Origin: Beijerinckiaceae bacterium | GTDB lineage: Bacteria > Pseudomonadota > Alphaproteobacteria > Rhizobiales > Beijerinckiaceae | Direction of reading: 5' to 3' | DNA: 64,000 nucleotides | NCBI GenBank assembly: GCA_019745195.1 | Contig: JAIETL010000006.1 | Location: forward strand, 1-64,000 | Shown here: piece after piece, positions 8,849-16,621 of the stretch | Numbering within the stretch: position 1 is the stretch's first letter | Layout of the letters: each line of letters begins with the position of its first letter | Made by a program: the position numbers and the translations under genes | Notes under the pieces: generated by a model | Seen by the model: only the letters and a program-made list of their open reading frames with translations | The model's database searches: none | Told to the model about the DNA's origin: nothing

Positions 8849-9351
8849 CATGTCGGTCCGGCGTCCGCTTCGGCCCGGTCGTGCTCCATCCGCATCAGGC
8901 GGTCGAGCGCGCCTTGCAGGATGTAGGCGGCGGCCATCTTGTCTACCACCTCCGCCCGTCTGGCGCGCGAGGCGTCGGCGTCGAGCAGGGTGCGCGTCAC
9001 GGCAAGCGTCGACATGCGCTCATCCCAGAAGACGATCGGCAGGCTCGTCAGCGGCGCGAGGTTGCGCACGAAAGCCCGCGTCGACTGCACGCGCGGTCCC
9101 TCCGAGCCATCCATGTTCAACGGCAGGCCGATCACGAGCCCGGCGATGGTGTGTTTCTCGGCGATCCGCAGAAGCGCGGCCGCGTCGGCCTGGAACTTGA
9201 CCCGCCGGATCGTCTCCAGCGGGGAGGCGATCTGCCGCCCGACATCGGACAAGGCGAGACCGATCGTCTTGGTGCCAAGATCGAGCCCGAGCAGCCGCGC
9301 ATGGCGCGGCAGCGAGAGGAAGCGGTCGAGCGGCACGATGTTGGCTGACAT
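8848..9351 (-). CDS. ruvX: Putative Holliday junction resolvase RuvX (YqgF)
   Basis: YqgF-type RNase H-fold nuclease, implicated in Holliday-junction resolution and pre-16S rRNA processing. It is 167 residues, slightly longer than the E. coli protein because of about 18 extra N-terminal residues. Motifs visible are [17 protein letters not shown] (first catalytic Asp), [25 protein letters not shown] (acidic residue) and [15 protein letters not shown] (last Asp). In many alphaproteobacteria ruvX neighbours gatC; here about 9 kb of other genes separates them. It is translated from ATG at 9351 with a weak GGAG upstream. Confidence 0.95.
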   Translation of the reverse strand: MSANIVPLDRFLSLPRHARLLGLDLGTKTIGLALSDVGRQIASPLETIRRVKFQADAAALLRIAEKHTIAGLVIGLPLNMDGSEGPRVQSTRAFVRNLAPLTSLPIVFWDERMSTLAVTRTLLDADASRARRAEVVDKMAAAYILQGALDRLMRMEHDRAEADAGPT

Positions 9352-9363
9352 GCTCCGCCGGTA

Positions 9364-9397
9364 GCATGCGCCGCCCGCCCGGGCGAGCGGCGCATGC
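9364..9397. terminator. Large hairpin between ruvX and the binding-protein gene
   Basis: Outer arms GCATGCGCCGC (9364-9374) and GCGGCGCATGC (9387-9397) are perfect inverted copies, and the interior CGCCCGGGCG (9376-9385) is itself palindromic, giving an almost continuous stem. It lies 6 bp beyond the minus-strand stop of the TctC-type gene and upstream of ruvX. No T-tract follows, so it may terminate weakly or protect the mRNA 3' end. Confidence 0.5.
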
Positions 9398-9403
9398 GTC
9401 GCG

Positions 9404-10387
9404 TCAGCTTTGCGGCTTGATGCCGGCCGCCTTCAGCGAGGCGCCCCATTTGTCGACCTCGGCGACGAAGCGCTTGCCATGCGCCTCGCGGGTCCATTCG
9501 GACTCGGGGAAGACGGTGGTGCCGAAAGCCATGAACTTGTCGAGCACGGCAGGCTGCTTCAGCGCGGCGCGCAGCGCTCCGTTGAGCTTGTCGAGCACGG
9601 CTGTCGGCGTGCCTTTGGGCGCATAGAGCCCGTGCCAGATCGTCATCTCCAGCTTGGTGCCGGTCTCGATCGCGGTCGGCACGTTTGGCAGCACGTCGAG
9701 CCGCTCGGTCGAGGTCACGGCGTAGGCCCTGATCTTTTCGCCCTGGATCTGCGAGACCGCCGAGGTCGACTGGTCGCAGAGGAAGTCGATCTGGCCGCCG
9801 ACGAGATCATTCATCGCGGGTCCCGTGCCGCGATAGGCGACCTCGGTGAACTTCACGCCGAGAATCTGCGACATCAGCACGCCGCAGAGATGCGAGTTGG
9901 AGCCGACGCCGGCATGGGCCAGCGAGAGCTTGTCGGCATTGGCCTTGGCGTAGGCGAAGAAGCTCTTGGCGTCCGTCGTCGGCAGCGCGAGCTTGCTGGC
10001 GACCACCATCGGCCCGGTGTTGACGAGCCCGATCGGCACGAAGTCGGTCTTCGTGTCGTAGCCGAGATTGCCGTAGAGCGCGGGCGCCGCGGCCAATGCG
10101 AGATGGTGGATCAGGATGGTGTGGCCGTCCGGCTCGGCCGCGGCCATGCGCTTGGCGCCGGCCGTGCCGCCCGCGCCGGCGACGTTCTCGACCAGGACCG
10201 GCTGGCCCAGCGTCTTGCTCATCTGCTCGCCGAGAAGGCGCGCGATCACGTCGCTGGGACCGCCGGCGGCGAAGGACACGATGATGGTGACGGGTTTTGT
10301 CGGGAAGGCTTGCGCCATGGCTGGCCCGGCCATCGCTACCGCGATCAGTCCGGCCAGAGCAATGCGTCGTGTCGTCTTCAGGCTCAT
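9404..10387 (-). CDS. Tripartite tricarboxylate transporter (TctC/Bug) substrate-binding protein
   Basis: A 327-residue periplasmic binding protein of the Bug/TctC family. The signal peptide is about residues 1-25 (ending AMAQAFP). The mature part has the family signature [40 protein letters not shown] and later [25 protein letters not shown] lies 8 bases before the ATG. It is co-directional with the GntR gene (69-bp gap) and divergent from suyA. Sulfolactate clusters elsewhere encode tripartite uptake systems, so sulfolactate or a related acid is a reasonable ligand. The membrane subunits TctA and TctB are absent here, so it must use permease subunits encoded elsewhere. Family certain, ligand inferred. 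Confidence 0.9.
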   Translation of the reverse strand: MSLKTTRRIALAGLIAVAMAGPAMAQAFPTKPVTIIVSFAAGGPSDVIARLLGEQMSKTLGQPVLVENVAGAGGTAGAKRMAAAEPDGHTILIHHLALAAAPALYGNLGYDTKTDFVPIGLVNTGPMVVASKLALPTTDAKSFFAYAKANADKLSLAHAGVGSNSHLCGVLMSQILGVKFTEVAYRGTGPAMNDLVGGQIDFLCDQSTSAVSQIQGEKIRAYAVTSTERLDVLPNVPTAIETGTKLEMTIWHGLYAPKGTPTAVLDKLNGALRAALKQPAVLDKFMAFGTTVFPESEWTREAHGKRFVAEVDKWGASLKAAGIKPQS

Positions 10388-10456
10388 GGGTGTTCCTCCG
10401 GTTGTTTCAAGAATGCGCCGCTCTGCGTCGGCTTGATGAATGGCGCTGCCGTTTGG

Positions 10457-11221
10457 TCAGCGCAGATCGGACAGGTAATGCGCGCCCTCCGTCAAGCACA
10501 GGCTGAGCCGGCGCTCGACCGGCGCGCCGTCGAGCGACAGCGCGAGCCGATCGACCTGCAGGGCAGGAGTGCCCGGCGCGACCGCCAGCAGAGCCGCCTC
10601 GTCGGCGCTCAGCGCGATCGCCTTCAGCTTCTCGCGCGCATTCGCGACGGTGACGCCATAGCGCGCCGCATAGAGGCCGTAGAGGTTGTTGGGCACCGGT
10701 CCGGCCTCGATCCCGCCGAAGAGCCGGCGCGGCAGGCTCACCGTCTCAAGCACCAGCGGCACGCCATCGAGCGCGCGGACGCGCCTGATCCGGATGACGT
10801 CGGCGCGGGATGAAAGATCGAGCGCCTGCCGCTCATCCGCATCGGCCTGACCGACCGCCACCGCGAGCACCGTGCTGTCGGGAAAGCGCGCGACGCCGTC
10901 ATCGGGCACCAGCTTGAAAAACTGGAACAGGATGCGCCGCTCGTCATGTTCGGCGACGAAGGTGCCGCGTCCCTGCCGCCGCACGAGCAGGTTTTCCGCC
11001 GCGAGTTCGTCGAGCGCCTTGCGCACCGTGCCCTGGCTGACGCCGATCTCGGCGGCGAGCTGACCCTCGCTCGGCAGGCCCGCGCCCGGCGCCCAGACGC
11101 CGTCGGCGAGCCGGCGGATGAACATCGCCTTGACCTGCGCATAGAGCGGCCGGAAGCCGAGCGGCTCCGTTCTGTCCGCCGGTTCGATGCGCTCTGCATT
11201 TTCGCGCTTGTGCATGGTCAT
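10457..11221 (-). CDS. GntR family transcriptional regulator with UTRA domain (HutC type)
   Basis: A 254-residue regulator. The N-terminal winged helix (about residues 20-90) contains LPSEGQLAAEIGVSQGTVRK and LVRRQGRGTFVAEH, the standard GntR DNA-binding pattern. The C-terminal UTRA ligand-binding domain (about 110-250) has VIRIRRVRALDGVPLVLETV. Two adjacent ATGs (11221, 11215) can serve as start; neither has a good ribosome-binding site, and a palindrome at 11224-11237 sits directly upstream. The position between the binding-protein gene and suyAB makes it the likely local regulator of sulfolactate use, with a substrate or intermediate as effector. The effector is inference. Confidence 0.9.
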   Translation of the reverse strand: MTMHKRENAERIEPADRTEPLGFRPLYAQVKAMFIRRLADGVWAPGAGLPSEGQLAAEIGVSQGTVRKALDELAAENLLVRRQGRGTFVAEHDERRILFQFFKLVPDDGVARFPDSTVLAVAVGQADADERQALDLSSRADVIRIRRVRALDGVPLVLETVSLPRRLFGGIEAGPVPNNLYGLYAARYGVTVANAREKLKAIALSADEAALLAVAPGTPALQVDRLALSLDGAPVERRLSLCLTEGAHYLSDLR

Positions 11222-11223
11222 AT

Positions 11224-11237
11224 GTCTTATATAAGAC
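11224..11237. promoter_or_regulatory. Likely GntR operator in the divergent promoter region
   Basis: The perfect 14-bp palindrome GTCTTATATAAGAC lies in the 89-bp gap between the gntR start (11221) and suyA (11311), abutting the regulator's start codon. HutC-subfamily GntR regulators bind AT-centred palindromes with GT...AC ends. A repressor bound here could block both its own transcript and the suy genes. Function is inferred from symmetry and position. Confidence 0.65.
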
Positions 11238-11310
11238 TTGGCGAAGCGCGGGTCGAGTCCGGATTTGCACGGCGCGTCCGGCGCCACACCGCTGCTGAGG
11301 GAGAGACCAG

Positions 11311-11598
11311 ATGAGCAAGCCGCATCTGCTGGTGCATGAGGCGAAGGACACCGTCGGCGTCGTCGTCGTCGAGGGCCTGAAAGCCGGTACCGACATGCTG
11401 TGCGTGATCACGCACGACAATTCCGACTTCCGCCTGACCGCCAAGATGGACATCCCGATTGGCCACAAGGTCGCGCTGAAGGACATCAAGGCCGGCGACA
11501 CGATCTGGAAATACGGCCAGGACATCGGCAAGGCCGTCGCCAATGTCGGCAAGGGCGAGCACCTGCACGTCCACAACGCCAAGACCAAGCGCTGGTAG
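11311..11598 (+). CDS. suyA: Sulfolactate sulfo-lyase small subunit (SuyA); UxaA N-terminal/SAF domain
   Basis: A 95-residue SAF-domain protein: KPHLLVHEAKDTVGVVVVEG, DIPIGHKVALKDIKAGDTIWKYG and HLHVHNAKT match the small subunit of the altronate/galactarate dehydratase superfamily. Free-standing small subunits of about 8-10 kDa next to a 40-45 kDa large subunit are characteristic of SuyAB, which eliminates sulfite from (R)-sulfolactate to give pyruvate. AGGGAGAG lies about 8 bases upstream of the ATG. The downstream exporter and two sulfolactate-dehydrogenase-like genes favour SuyA over a sugar-acid dehydratase. Assignment is by context plus family, not by a unique motif. Confidence 0.8.
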   Translation: MSKPHLLVHEAKDTVGVVVVEGLKAGTDMLCVITHDNSDFRLTAKMDIPIGHKVALKDIKAGDTIWKYGQDIGKAVANVGKGEHLHVHNAKTKRW

Positions 11599-11695
11599 GG
11601 CCGCTGACACGGCAGGCGAACCGACTGCCGCAAACGACTCCTGAGACTCATCAATCGGCTCCCGCGAGGTAGAGCCAACCAGATAGGGAAACGCC

Positions 11696-12976
11696 ATGTC
11701 GATCGTCGCCAATTTCGATCTCGTCAAGGGCAAGCTCGCCCGCATCAAGGGCCGCAAGATCGAAGCGCCCGAATTCAAGACGCCGCAGCTCAAGCGTCCG
11801 AGCGGGCGCGCGCTCGACTCGTTCATGGGCTGGCGGCGCGAGAATGGCCGCGTCGGCGTGCGCAACCATGTCGTGCTGCTGCCGCTGGACGATCTGTCCA
11901 ACGCCGCCTGCGAGGCCGTCGCCAACAACATCAAGGGCACGCTGGCCATTCCCCATTCCTATGGCCGGCTCCAGTTCGGCGAGGATCTGGACGTCCATTT
12001 CCGCACGCTGATCGGCACCGGCTCGAACCCCAACGTCGCCGCCGTCGTCGTGATCGGCATCGAGGATGGCTGGACCAAGCGCGTCGTCGACGGCATCGCC
12101 GCGACCGGCAAGCCGGTCGTCGGCTTCGGCATCGAGGGTCATGGCGACATCGCCACCATCGCCAAGGCGTCCTATGTCGCCAAGGAATTCGTGCAGTGGG
12201 CGACCGAACTGCAGCGCGTGAAATGCGGCATCGAGGAGCTCTGGGTCTCGACCAAATGCGGTGAATCCGACACCACGACGGGCCTCTCGTCCTGCCCGAC
12301 CGTCGGCAACATGTACGACAAATGGATCCCGCGCGGCGTCTATGGCGTCTTCGGCGAGACCTCCGAGATTACCGGGGCCGAGCATCTCTGCAAGGCGCGC
12401 GCGGCAACGCCCGAGGTCGGGGAGCGCTGGTACAAGATGTGGAAGGCCTATCAGGAAGACGTGATCGAGGCCCACAAGACCGACGATCTCTCGGATTCGC
12501 AGCCGACAAAGGGCAATATCGCCGGCGGCCTGACCACGATCGAGGAAAAGGCGCTCGGCAACCTCGAGAAGATCGGCCGCGAGTGCAAATACATCGACAT
12601 CCTGCAGCCGGCCGAGGCGCCGGCGAAGGGGCCGGGGCTGTACTATATGGACACCTCCTCGGCCGCGGCCGAATGCGTCACGCTGATGGCGGCGGGCGGC
12701 TATGTCGTCCACACCTTCCCGACGGGGCAGGGTAACGTCATCGGCAATCCGATCGTCCCGGTAATCAAGATCACCGGAAACCCCAAGACGATGCGGACGA
12801 TGCCCGAGCATATCGACGTCGATGTCTCGGGCATCCTGCGCCGCGACCTGACGATCCCGCAGGCCGGTGACGCGCTGATCGAGAACATCGTGCGCACCGC
12901 CAATGGCCGCCTGACGGCGGCGGAAGCGCTGGGTCATCGCGAGTATTCGATGACGAAGCTGTACCGCTCGGCCTGA
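11696..12976 (+). CDS. suyB: Sulfolactate sulfo-lyase large subunit (SuyB)
   Basis: A 426-residue catalytic subunit of the UxaA/GarD superfamily. Segments include [20 protein letters not shown] at about residues 44-63, [20 protein letters not shown] with conserved Cys at about 184-203, and a second Cys region near [14 protein letters not shown]. The superfamily uses iron or an Fe-S centre held by such residues for beta-elimination. It lies 97 bp after suyA and ahead of a YeiH-type exporter, slcC and comC. The predicted reaction is (R)-sulfolactate to pyruvate plus sulfite in the cytoplasm. An altronate-type dehydratase is the main alternative, but those enzymes usually carry both domains in one chain. 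Confidence 0.8.
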   Translation: MSIVANFDLVKGKLARIKGRKIEAPEFKTPQLKRPSGRALDSFMGWRRENGRVGVRNHVVLLPLDDLSNAACEAVANNIKGTLAIPHSYGRLQFGEDLDVHFRTLIGTGSNPNVAAVVVIGIEDGWTKRVVDGIAATGKPVVGFGIEGHGDIATIAKASYVAKEFVQWATELQRVKCGIEELWVSTKCGESDTTTGLSSCPTVGNMYDKWIPRGVYGVFGETSEITGAEHLCKARAATPEVGERWYKMWKAYQEDVIEAHKTDDLSDSQPTKGNIAGGLTTIEEKALGNLEKIGRECKYIDILQPAEAPAKGPGLYYMDTSSAAAECVTLMAAGGYVVHTFPTGQGNVIGNPIVPVIKITGNPKTMRTMPEHIDVDVSGILRRDLTIPQAGDALIENIVRTANGRLTAAEALGHREYSMTKLYRSA

Positions 12977-13002
12977 GCCGGGCGCAGGCGGGAGCGGCAC
13001 AG

Positions 13003-14055
13003 TTGGCACAGAGCGCGACCCTGCTTTCGCCGGCTCAATGGCGGCCGCTCGCCGCCGGCATCGCCCTGTCGACGATCGTCGCCATCGCGTCGGTCGTCGC
13101 CGAGCCGTTGCTCAAGGCGGCGGCGGGCGGGCGCGTCGGCATCCCGGCGATCGTGATCGCGCTGATCATCGGCATGCTGCTGCATCCCTTCGCCAGCGGT
13201 CCCCGGTTCGAGCCGGGCATGACCTTCTGCGTCAAGAAACTGCTGCGCTGGGCGATCGCGCTGCTCGGCCTGCGCATCGCGCTCGGCGACATCGTCGCGC
13301 TCGGCGCAACGACGGCGCTGCTGGTGATGCTCTCGATGGCCCTGACGATCGCGTCCGGCTTCGTCTTCGCCCGCTGGCTCGGCCGGGAGACCGGCATGGG
13401 CGCGCTCGCCGGCGTCGCCACCGCCGTCTGCGGCGCGTCGGCAGCACTCGCGACCGCGACCGTCGTGCCCGACTACAAGGGCAAGGCGGCAGACGTCGCC
13501 TTCACCGTCATCGCGATGAACGCGCTCTCCACGGTAGCGATGCTGGCCTATCCGCTGATCTGCACCTGGCTCGATCTGTCGCCGGCCCAGACCGGCATCA
13601 TGCTCGGCGCGACGATCCACGATGTCGCTCAGGTCGTCGGCGCAGGCCAATCGGTGTCCGACGAAGCCGCCAACGCCGCCGTCATCGTAAAGCTGTTTCG
13701 CGTCTTCCTGCTGCTGCCGGCCGTTCTCATCGTCGGCTGGTGGCTGGTGCGCGACGGTGCGGCGGCCAGCGACGCTAAGGTGCCGGTGCCGGTCTTCGCC
13801 ATCGTGTTCCTGATCCTGTGCCTGCTGAACAGCGTCCTCGCGACGCAGCCCGCCCTGGCCGATCTCTACCTGCCGCTGCGGACAGTCTTGCTCGAAGCCT
13901 CGCGCTGGGGTCTGCTGATCGCCATCGCCGCGCTGGGGCTCGGCACCTCGATGGCGGCGATGGCGCGGCTGGGCTGGCGGCACCTCGTTCTGGTGACGGG
14001 CACGAGCCTCGTCATCCTTGCATCCGTGACCGGCGGCCTGCTGGCGCTGGGTTGA
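13003..14055 (+). CDS. YeiH/CuyZ-type putative sulfate/sulfite exporter
   Basis: A 350-residue membrane protein with about ten spans, of the UPF0324/YeiH family. Diagnostic segments are LIIGMLLHPF, LLRWAIALLGLRIALGDI, GVATAVCGASAALATATVVP and MLGATIHDVAQVVGAG. The start is a TTG at 13003 preceded by GGGAG; no in-frame ATG occurs before the second span. Family members found beside sulfonate-desulfonating enzymes are thought to remove the sulfite or sulfate released inside the cell. Placement directly after suyAB fits that role; transport direction is inferred. Confidence 0.85.
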   Translation: MAQSATLLSPAQWRPLAAGIALSTIVAIASVVAEPLLKAAAGGRVGIPAIVIALIIGMLLHPFASGPRFEPGMTFCVKKLLRWAIALLGLRIALGDIVALGATTALLVMLSMALTIASGFVFARWLGRETGMGALAGVATAVCGASAALATATVVPDYKGKAADVAFTVIAMNALSTVAMLAYPLICTWLDLSPAQTGIMLGATIHDVAQVVGAGQSVSDEAANAAVIVKLFRVFLLLPAVLIVGWWLVRDGAAASDAKVPVPVFAIVFLILCLLNSVLATQPALADLYLPLRTVLLEASRWGLLIAIAALGLGTSMAAMARLGWRHLVLVTGTSLVILASVTGGLLALG

Positions 14056-14070
14056 ACCGCTGGAAGCGTC

Positions 14071-15000
14071 ATGACCGACATCGTCATCACCGAATTCATG
14101 GACGAAGCCGCGGTCGCGATGCTGAGCGCACGCTACAAGGTGCATCACGACCCGGACCTCTTCGGCAAGCCGGACGAACTGGCGAAACTGGTCGCCGGCG
14201 TGCCCGCGCTGATCGTGCGCAACCAGACGCAGGTGCGGGGCGAGGTGCTGGCGGCTGCGAAGACGCTGAAAGTGGTCGGCAGGCTCGGCGTCGGGCTCGA
14301 CAACATCGACATGGACGCCTGCACGCAGCGCGGCATCAAGGTCTTCCCGGCGACGGGCGCAAACAGCCTGTCCGTCGTCGAATACGTGATCTGCAGCGCC
14401 ATGGTGCTGCTGCGCGGCGCCTATTTCGCCAATGCGGCGATGGTCGCCGGCGAATTCCCCAAGACCAGGCTGATCGGCCGCGAGATCGCCGGGAAGCGGT
14501 TGGGCCTGGTCGGCTTCGGCGCGATCGCGCGCGACACGGCCAATCATGCCCGCATGCTCGGCATGAACGTCGTCGCCTACGACCCCTATGTGCCCGCCGA
14601 CCACCCGGCCTGGCAGACAACGCAGCGGCTCGATCTAGACGCCGTGCTCTCGACCTCCGACGTGATCAGCATCCATCTGCCGCTGACGCCGGAGACCAGA
14701 GGGTTGATAGGCAAGGAGGCCTTTGCACGCATGAAGCCCGACGCCGTGCTGATCAACGCGGCGCGCGGCGGCGTCATGGACGAGGCGGCGCTGGTTGCGG
14801 CGCTCAAAGCCGGCAAGCTGGGCGGCGCGGCGATCGACGTGTTCGAGGAGGAGCCGCTGCGCAAGGGCGGCAAGCTGTTCGAGGGCGCGCCCAATCTGAT
14901 CCTGACGCCGCATATCGCAGGGAACACGGTCGAATCCAACGGCCGCGTCTCGGGCCTCGTCGCCGAGCGTGTGATGGCGGCGCTGGAGGGCCGGGCATGA
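14071..15000 (+). CDS. slcC: (S)-Sulfolactate dehydrogenase (D-2-hydroxyacid dehydrogenase family)
   Basis: A 309-residue NAD-dependent 2-hydroxyacid dehydrogenase. The nucleotide fold shows GLVGFGAIARDTANHARMLG followed by an acidic residue in YDPY, and the catalytic Arg/Glu/His lie in INAARGG, VFEEEP and TPHIAGNTVES. In sulfolactate degraders SlcC oxidises (S)-sulfolactate to sulfopyruvate, and ComC reduces that to the (R)-isomer used by SuyAB, so the pair acts as a racemase. It follows the exporter by 15 bp and its TGA overlaps the comC ATG. A general 3-phosphoglycerate-like dehydrogenase role cannot be excluded on sequence alone. Confidence 0.8.
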   Translation: MTDIVITEFMDEAAVAMLSARYKVHHDPDLFGKPDELAKLVAGVPALIVRNQTQVRGEVLAAAKTLKVVGRLGVGLDNIDMDACTQRGIKVFPATGANSLSVVEYVICSAMVLLRGAYFANAAMVAGEFPKTRLIGREIAGKRLGLVGFGAIARDTANHARMLGMNVVAYDPYVPADHPAWQTTQRLDLDAVLSTSDVISIHLPLTPETRGLIGKEAFARMKPDAVLINAARGGVMDEAALVAALKAGKLGGAAIDVFEEEPLRKGGKLFEGAPNLILTPHIAGNTVESNGRVSGLVAERVMAALEGRA

Positions 15001-15965
15001 AGATTTCTCTCGCGGACGCGGAAGCCCGGCTGACCGAACTCTTTGCGAGCGCAGGCGCGTCTCCCGCCAACGCCGCCTCAGTCGCCTGGGCGCTCGTCAT
15101 GGCCGAAGCCGACGGGCTCAAGGGCCATGGCCTCTCGCGCGTGCCGACCTATCTCGCCATGCTCAAGGCCGGCAAGATCGACGGCAAGGCGGTGCCGATC
15201 GCGCGCCAGCCGAAACCCGGCGTGCTGGCGATCGACGCAGCCCACGGCTTCGCCTATCCGGCGATCGACTTGGCTGTGATCGAGTTGCCCGCCATCGCGC
15301 GTGCGCAGGGCGTGGTCGCAGCGCCGATCCGGCGCTCGAACCATTGCGGCGCGGCGGGCCTGCATGTCGAGCGGCTGGCCGAGCAGGGGCTGGTCGCGCT
15401 GCTCTTCGCCAACACGCCGGCCGCGATCGCGCCATGGGGTGGGGCGAAGCCGGTGTTCGGCACAAATCCGATCGCATTTGCGGCCCCGCTGGCTGGCAGA
15501 GAGCCGCTGGTCATCGACATGGCGCTATCGAAGGTCGCGCGCGGGCCGATCGTGGCCGCGAAGCAGAAGGGCGAGGCGATCCCGGAAGGCTGGGCGCTTG
15601 ATGCGGCAGGTAAGCCGACGACCGATGCGAGCGCTGCGCTTGCCGGCACCATGGTCCCGCTTGGCGACGCCAAGGGCGCGACGCTGGCGCTGATGGTCGA
15701 GGTGCTGGCGGCCGCGCTGGTCGGCACGCATTTCGCCTTTCAGGCCTCGTCCTTCCTCGACGACAAGGGCGGCCCGCCCGACACCGGCCAGCTCATCCTC
15801 GCCATCGACCCGCACGCCATGGGCGGGAACTGGTTCGACGAGCGCATGCGGCTGCTGGCGCATGCGATCGAGGATCAGGACGGGACGAGGCTGCCGGGAA
15901 TGAGGCGGCTGGCGCTGCGGGCGAAGGCGCGGGCGGAGGGGATCGAGGTGGCAGATGATCTTTAG
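14997..15965 (+). CDS. comC: (R)-Sulfolactate dehydrogenase (Ldh2/malate dehydrogenase-2 family)
   Basis: A 322-residue NAD(P)H-dependent enzyme of the Ldh2/ComC/YiaK fold. Family segments are ADGLKGHGLSRVPTYLAMLK, RRSNHCGAAGLHVERLAEQG with the catalytic His, PVFGTNPIAFAAP, and DMALSKVARGPIVAAKQKGE. The ATG at 14997 overlaps the slcC stop (ATGA), so the two are translationally coupled, as expected for enzymes that interconvert the two sulfolactate isomers through sulfopyruvate. It is the last gene of the plus-strand suy operon. An antisense open frame from the parE-like gene crosses its last 441 bp. Confidence 0.82.
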   Translation: MKISLADAEARLTELFASAGASPANAASVAWALVMAEADGLKGHGLSRVPTYLAMLKAGKIDGKAVPIARQPKPGVLAIDAAHGFAYPAIDLAVIELPAIARAQGVVAAPIRRSNHCGAAGLHVERLAEQGLVALLFANTPAAIAPWGGAKPVFGTNPIAFAAPLAGREPLVIDMALSKVARGPIVAAKQKGEAIPEGWALDAAGKPTTDASAALAGTMVPLGDAKGATLALMVEVLAAALVGTHFAFQASSFLDDKGGPPDTGQLILAIDPHAMGGNWFDERMRLLAHAIEDQDGTRLPGMRRLALRAKARAEGIEVADDL

Positions 15966-16322
15966 CCAAGCAGGATTGTAGGTCTCTACCTCGCCTCGGC
16001 CGAACGCCCGGTCCAGATCGCGGCCGCCATAAAGCACGCGCTCGACGATGACTGCCTTGTCGTGAATGCGAAACGCGATCGTGACCCGTGCTTCGAGTCC
16101 AATCAATCGCAGGCCTGGCGTCAGATCGTCTCTTCGTGTTCCGCGAGCCGGAAAATGTTGAAGCGAATAGATCCGTTGCTCGATACGATCGACAAAACCA
16201 CGGGCCGTTCTGATGCTGGATCGATCGGCAATCCAATCGACGATCGACTCCAAATCCGCTTCAGCCAGCGGCGATAAAATGACGCTATAACGCGTCACGT
16301 TCTCTCGCTTCGCGCTCGTCAA
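15525..16322 (-). CDS. ParE/RelE-family toxin with an abnormal run-on C-terminus
   Basis: The first roughly 100 residues are a ParE-type toxin: YSVILSPLAEADLESIVDWI, RIEQRIYSLQHFPARGTRRD, GLEARVTIAFRIHDKAVIVE and VLYGGRDLDRAF. Such toxins end shortly after YGGRD, but here no stop follows and the frame continues antisense into comC to 15525, giving 265 residues. A TAG lies in the next frame just after the AFGRGE codons (about 15981), so a one-base shift may have destroyed the native stop. It overlaps the antitoxin by 38 bp if started at 16322; an internal GTG at 16298 is an alternative. Toxin identity is good; functionality is doubtful. Confidence 0.7.
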   Translation of the reverse strand: MTSAKRENVTRYSVILSPLAEADLESIVDWIADRSSIRTARGFVDRIEQRIYSLQHFPARGTRRDDLTPGLRLIGLEARVTIAFRIHDKAVIVERVLYGGRDLDRAFGRGEVETYNPAWLKIICHLDPLRPRLRPQRQPPHSRQPRPVLILDRMRQQPHALVEPVPAHGVRVDGEDELAGVGRAALVVEEGRGLKGEMRADQRGRQHLDHQRQRRALGVAKRDHGAGKRSARIGRRLTCRIKRPAFRDRLALLLRGHDRPARDLR

Positions 16323-16563
16323 GGCGGGCTCTCAATCTTGCAAACACTTGATCGGCCGGAATCCACGGACGCGGATCGGCCAGCGCCTCCTCCACCTTTG
16401 CCTTCAGCACCGCGTTAAAGGCGCGCTCCTCGCGTTCGAGCGCTTCGAGCCCCGCGCGCACGACCTCACTGGCCGAGTCGTACTCGCCCGATCGGACGCG
16501 CTCTTCGACCTTCTCCGCCAGATCGCCGAGCGTCACGGTCATCGTGGTATTCGGATCGTCCAT
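16285..16563 (-). CDS. ParD-like ribbon-helix-helix antitoxin
   Basis: A 92-residue antitoxin. TMTVTLGDLAEKVEERVRSG, then EYDSASEVVRAGLEALEREE, is the ParD/CC2985-type ribbon-helix-helix and its following helix. The C-terminal charged tail (RLRARLDEREARERDAL) would wrap the toxin. The ATG at 16563 is preferred to an in-frame ATG 84 bp upstream because the intervening residues are Arg/Gly/Ser-rich and not conserved in character. It overlaps the toxin gene, as usual for parDE. It lies between comC and ade, and transcription runs towards comC. Confidence 0.82.
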   Translation of the reverse strand: MDDPNTTMTVTLGDLAEKVEERVRSGEYDSASEVVRAGLEALEREERAFNAVLKAKVEEALADPRPWIPADQVFARLRARLDEREARERDAL

Positions 16564-16621
16564 CGCGAAGCTCCCTCGGCCAAGCCCTCGATTTCTACCA
16601 CGCCCGCCACTCTCGCGACAA

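Noticed and set aside
12934-14604. Long minus-strand open frame (556 codons) opposite the exporter and slcC genes
   Set aside because: Its translation is a GC-bias product rich in Arg, Asp, His and Gln with no domain; the plus-strand genes there have clear families and tight operon spacing.
13818-14996. Upstream part of the frame that leads into comC
   Set aside because: This stretch is a frame-shifted shadow of the exporter and slcC genes; comC itself starts at the ATG overlapping the slcC stop.
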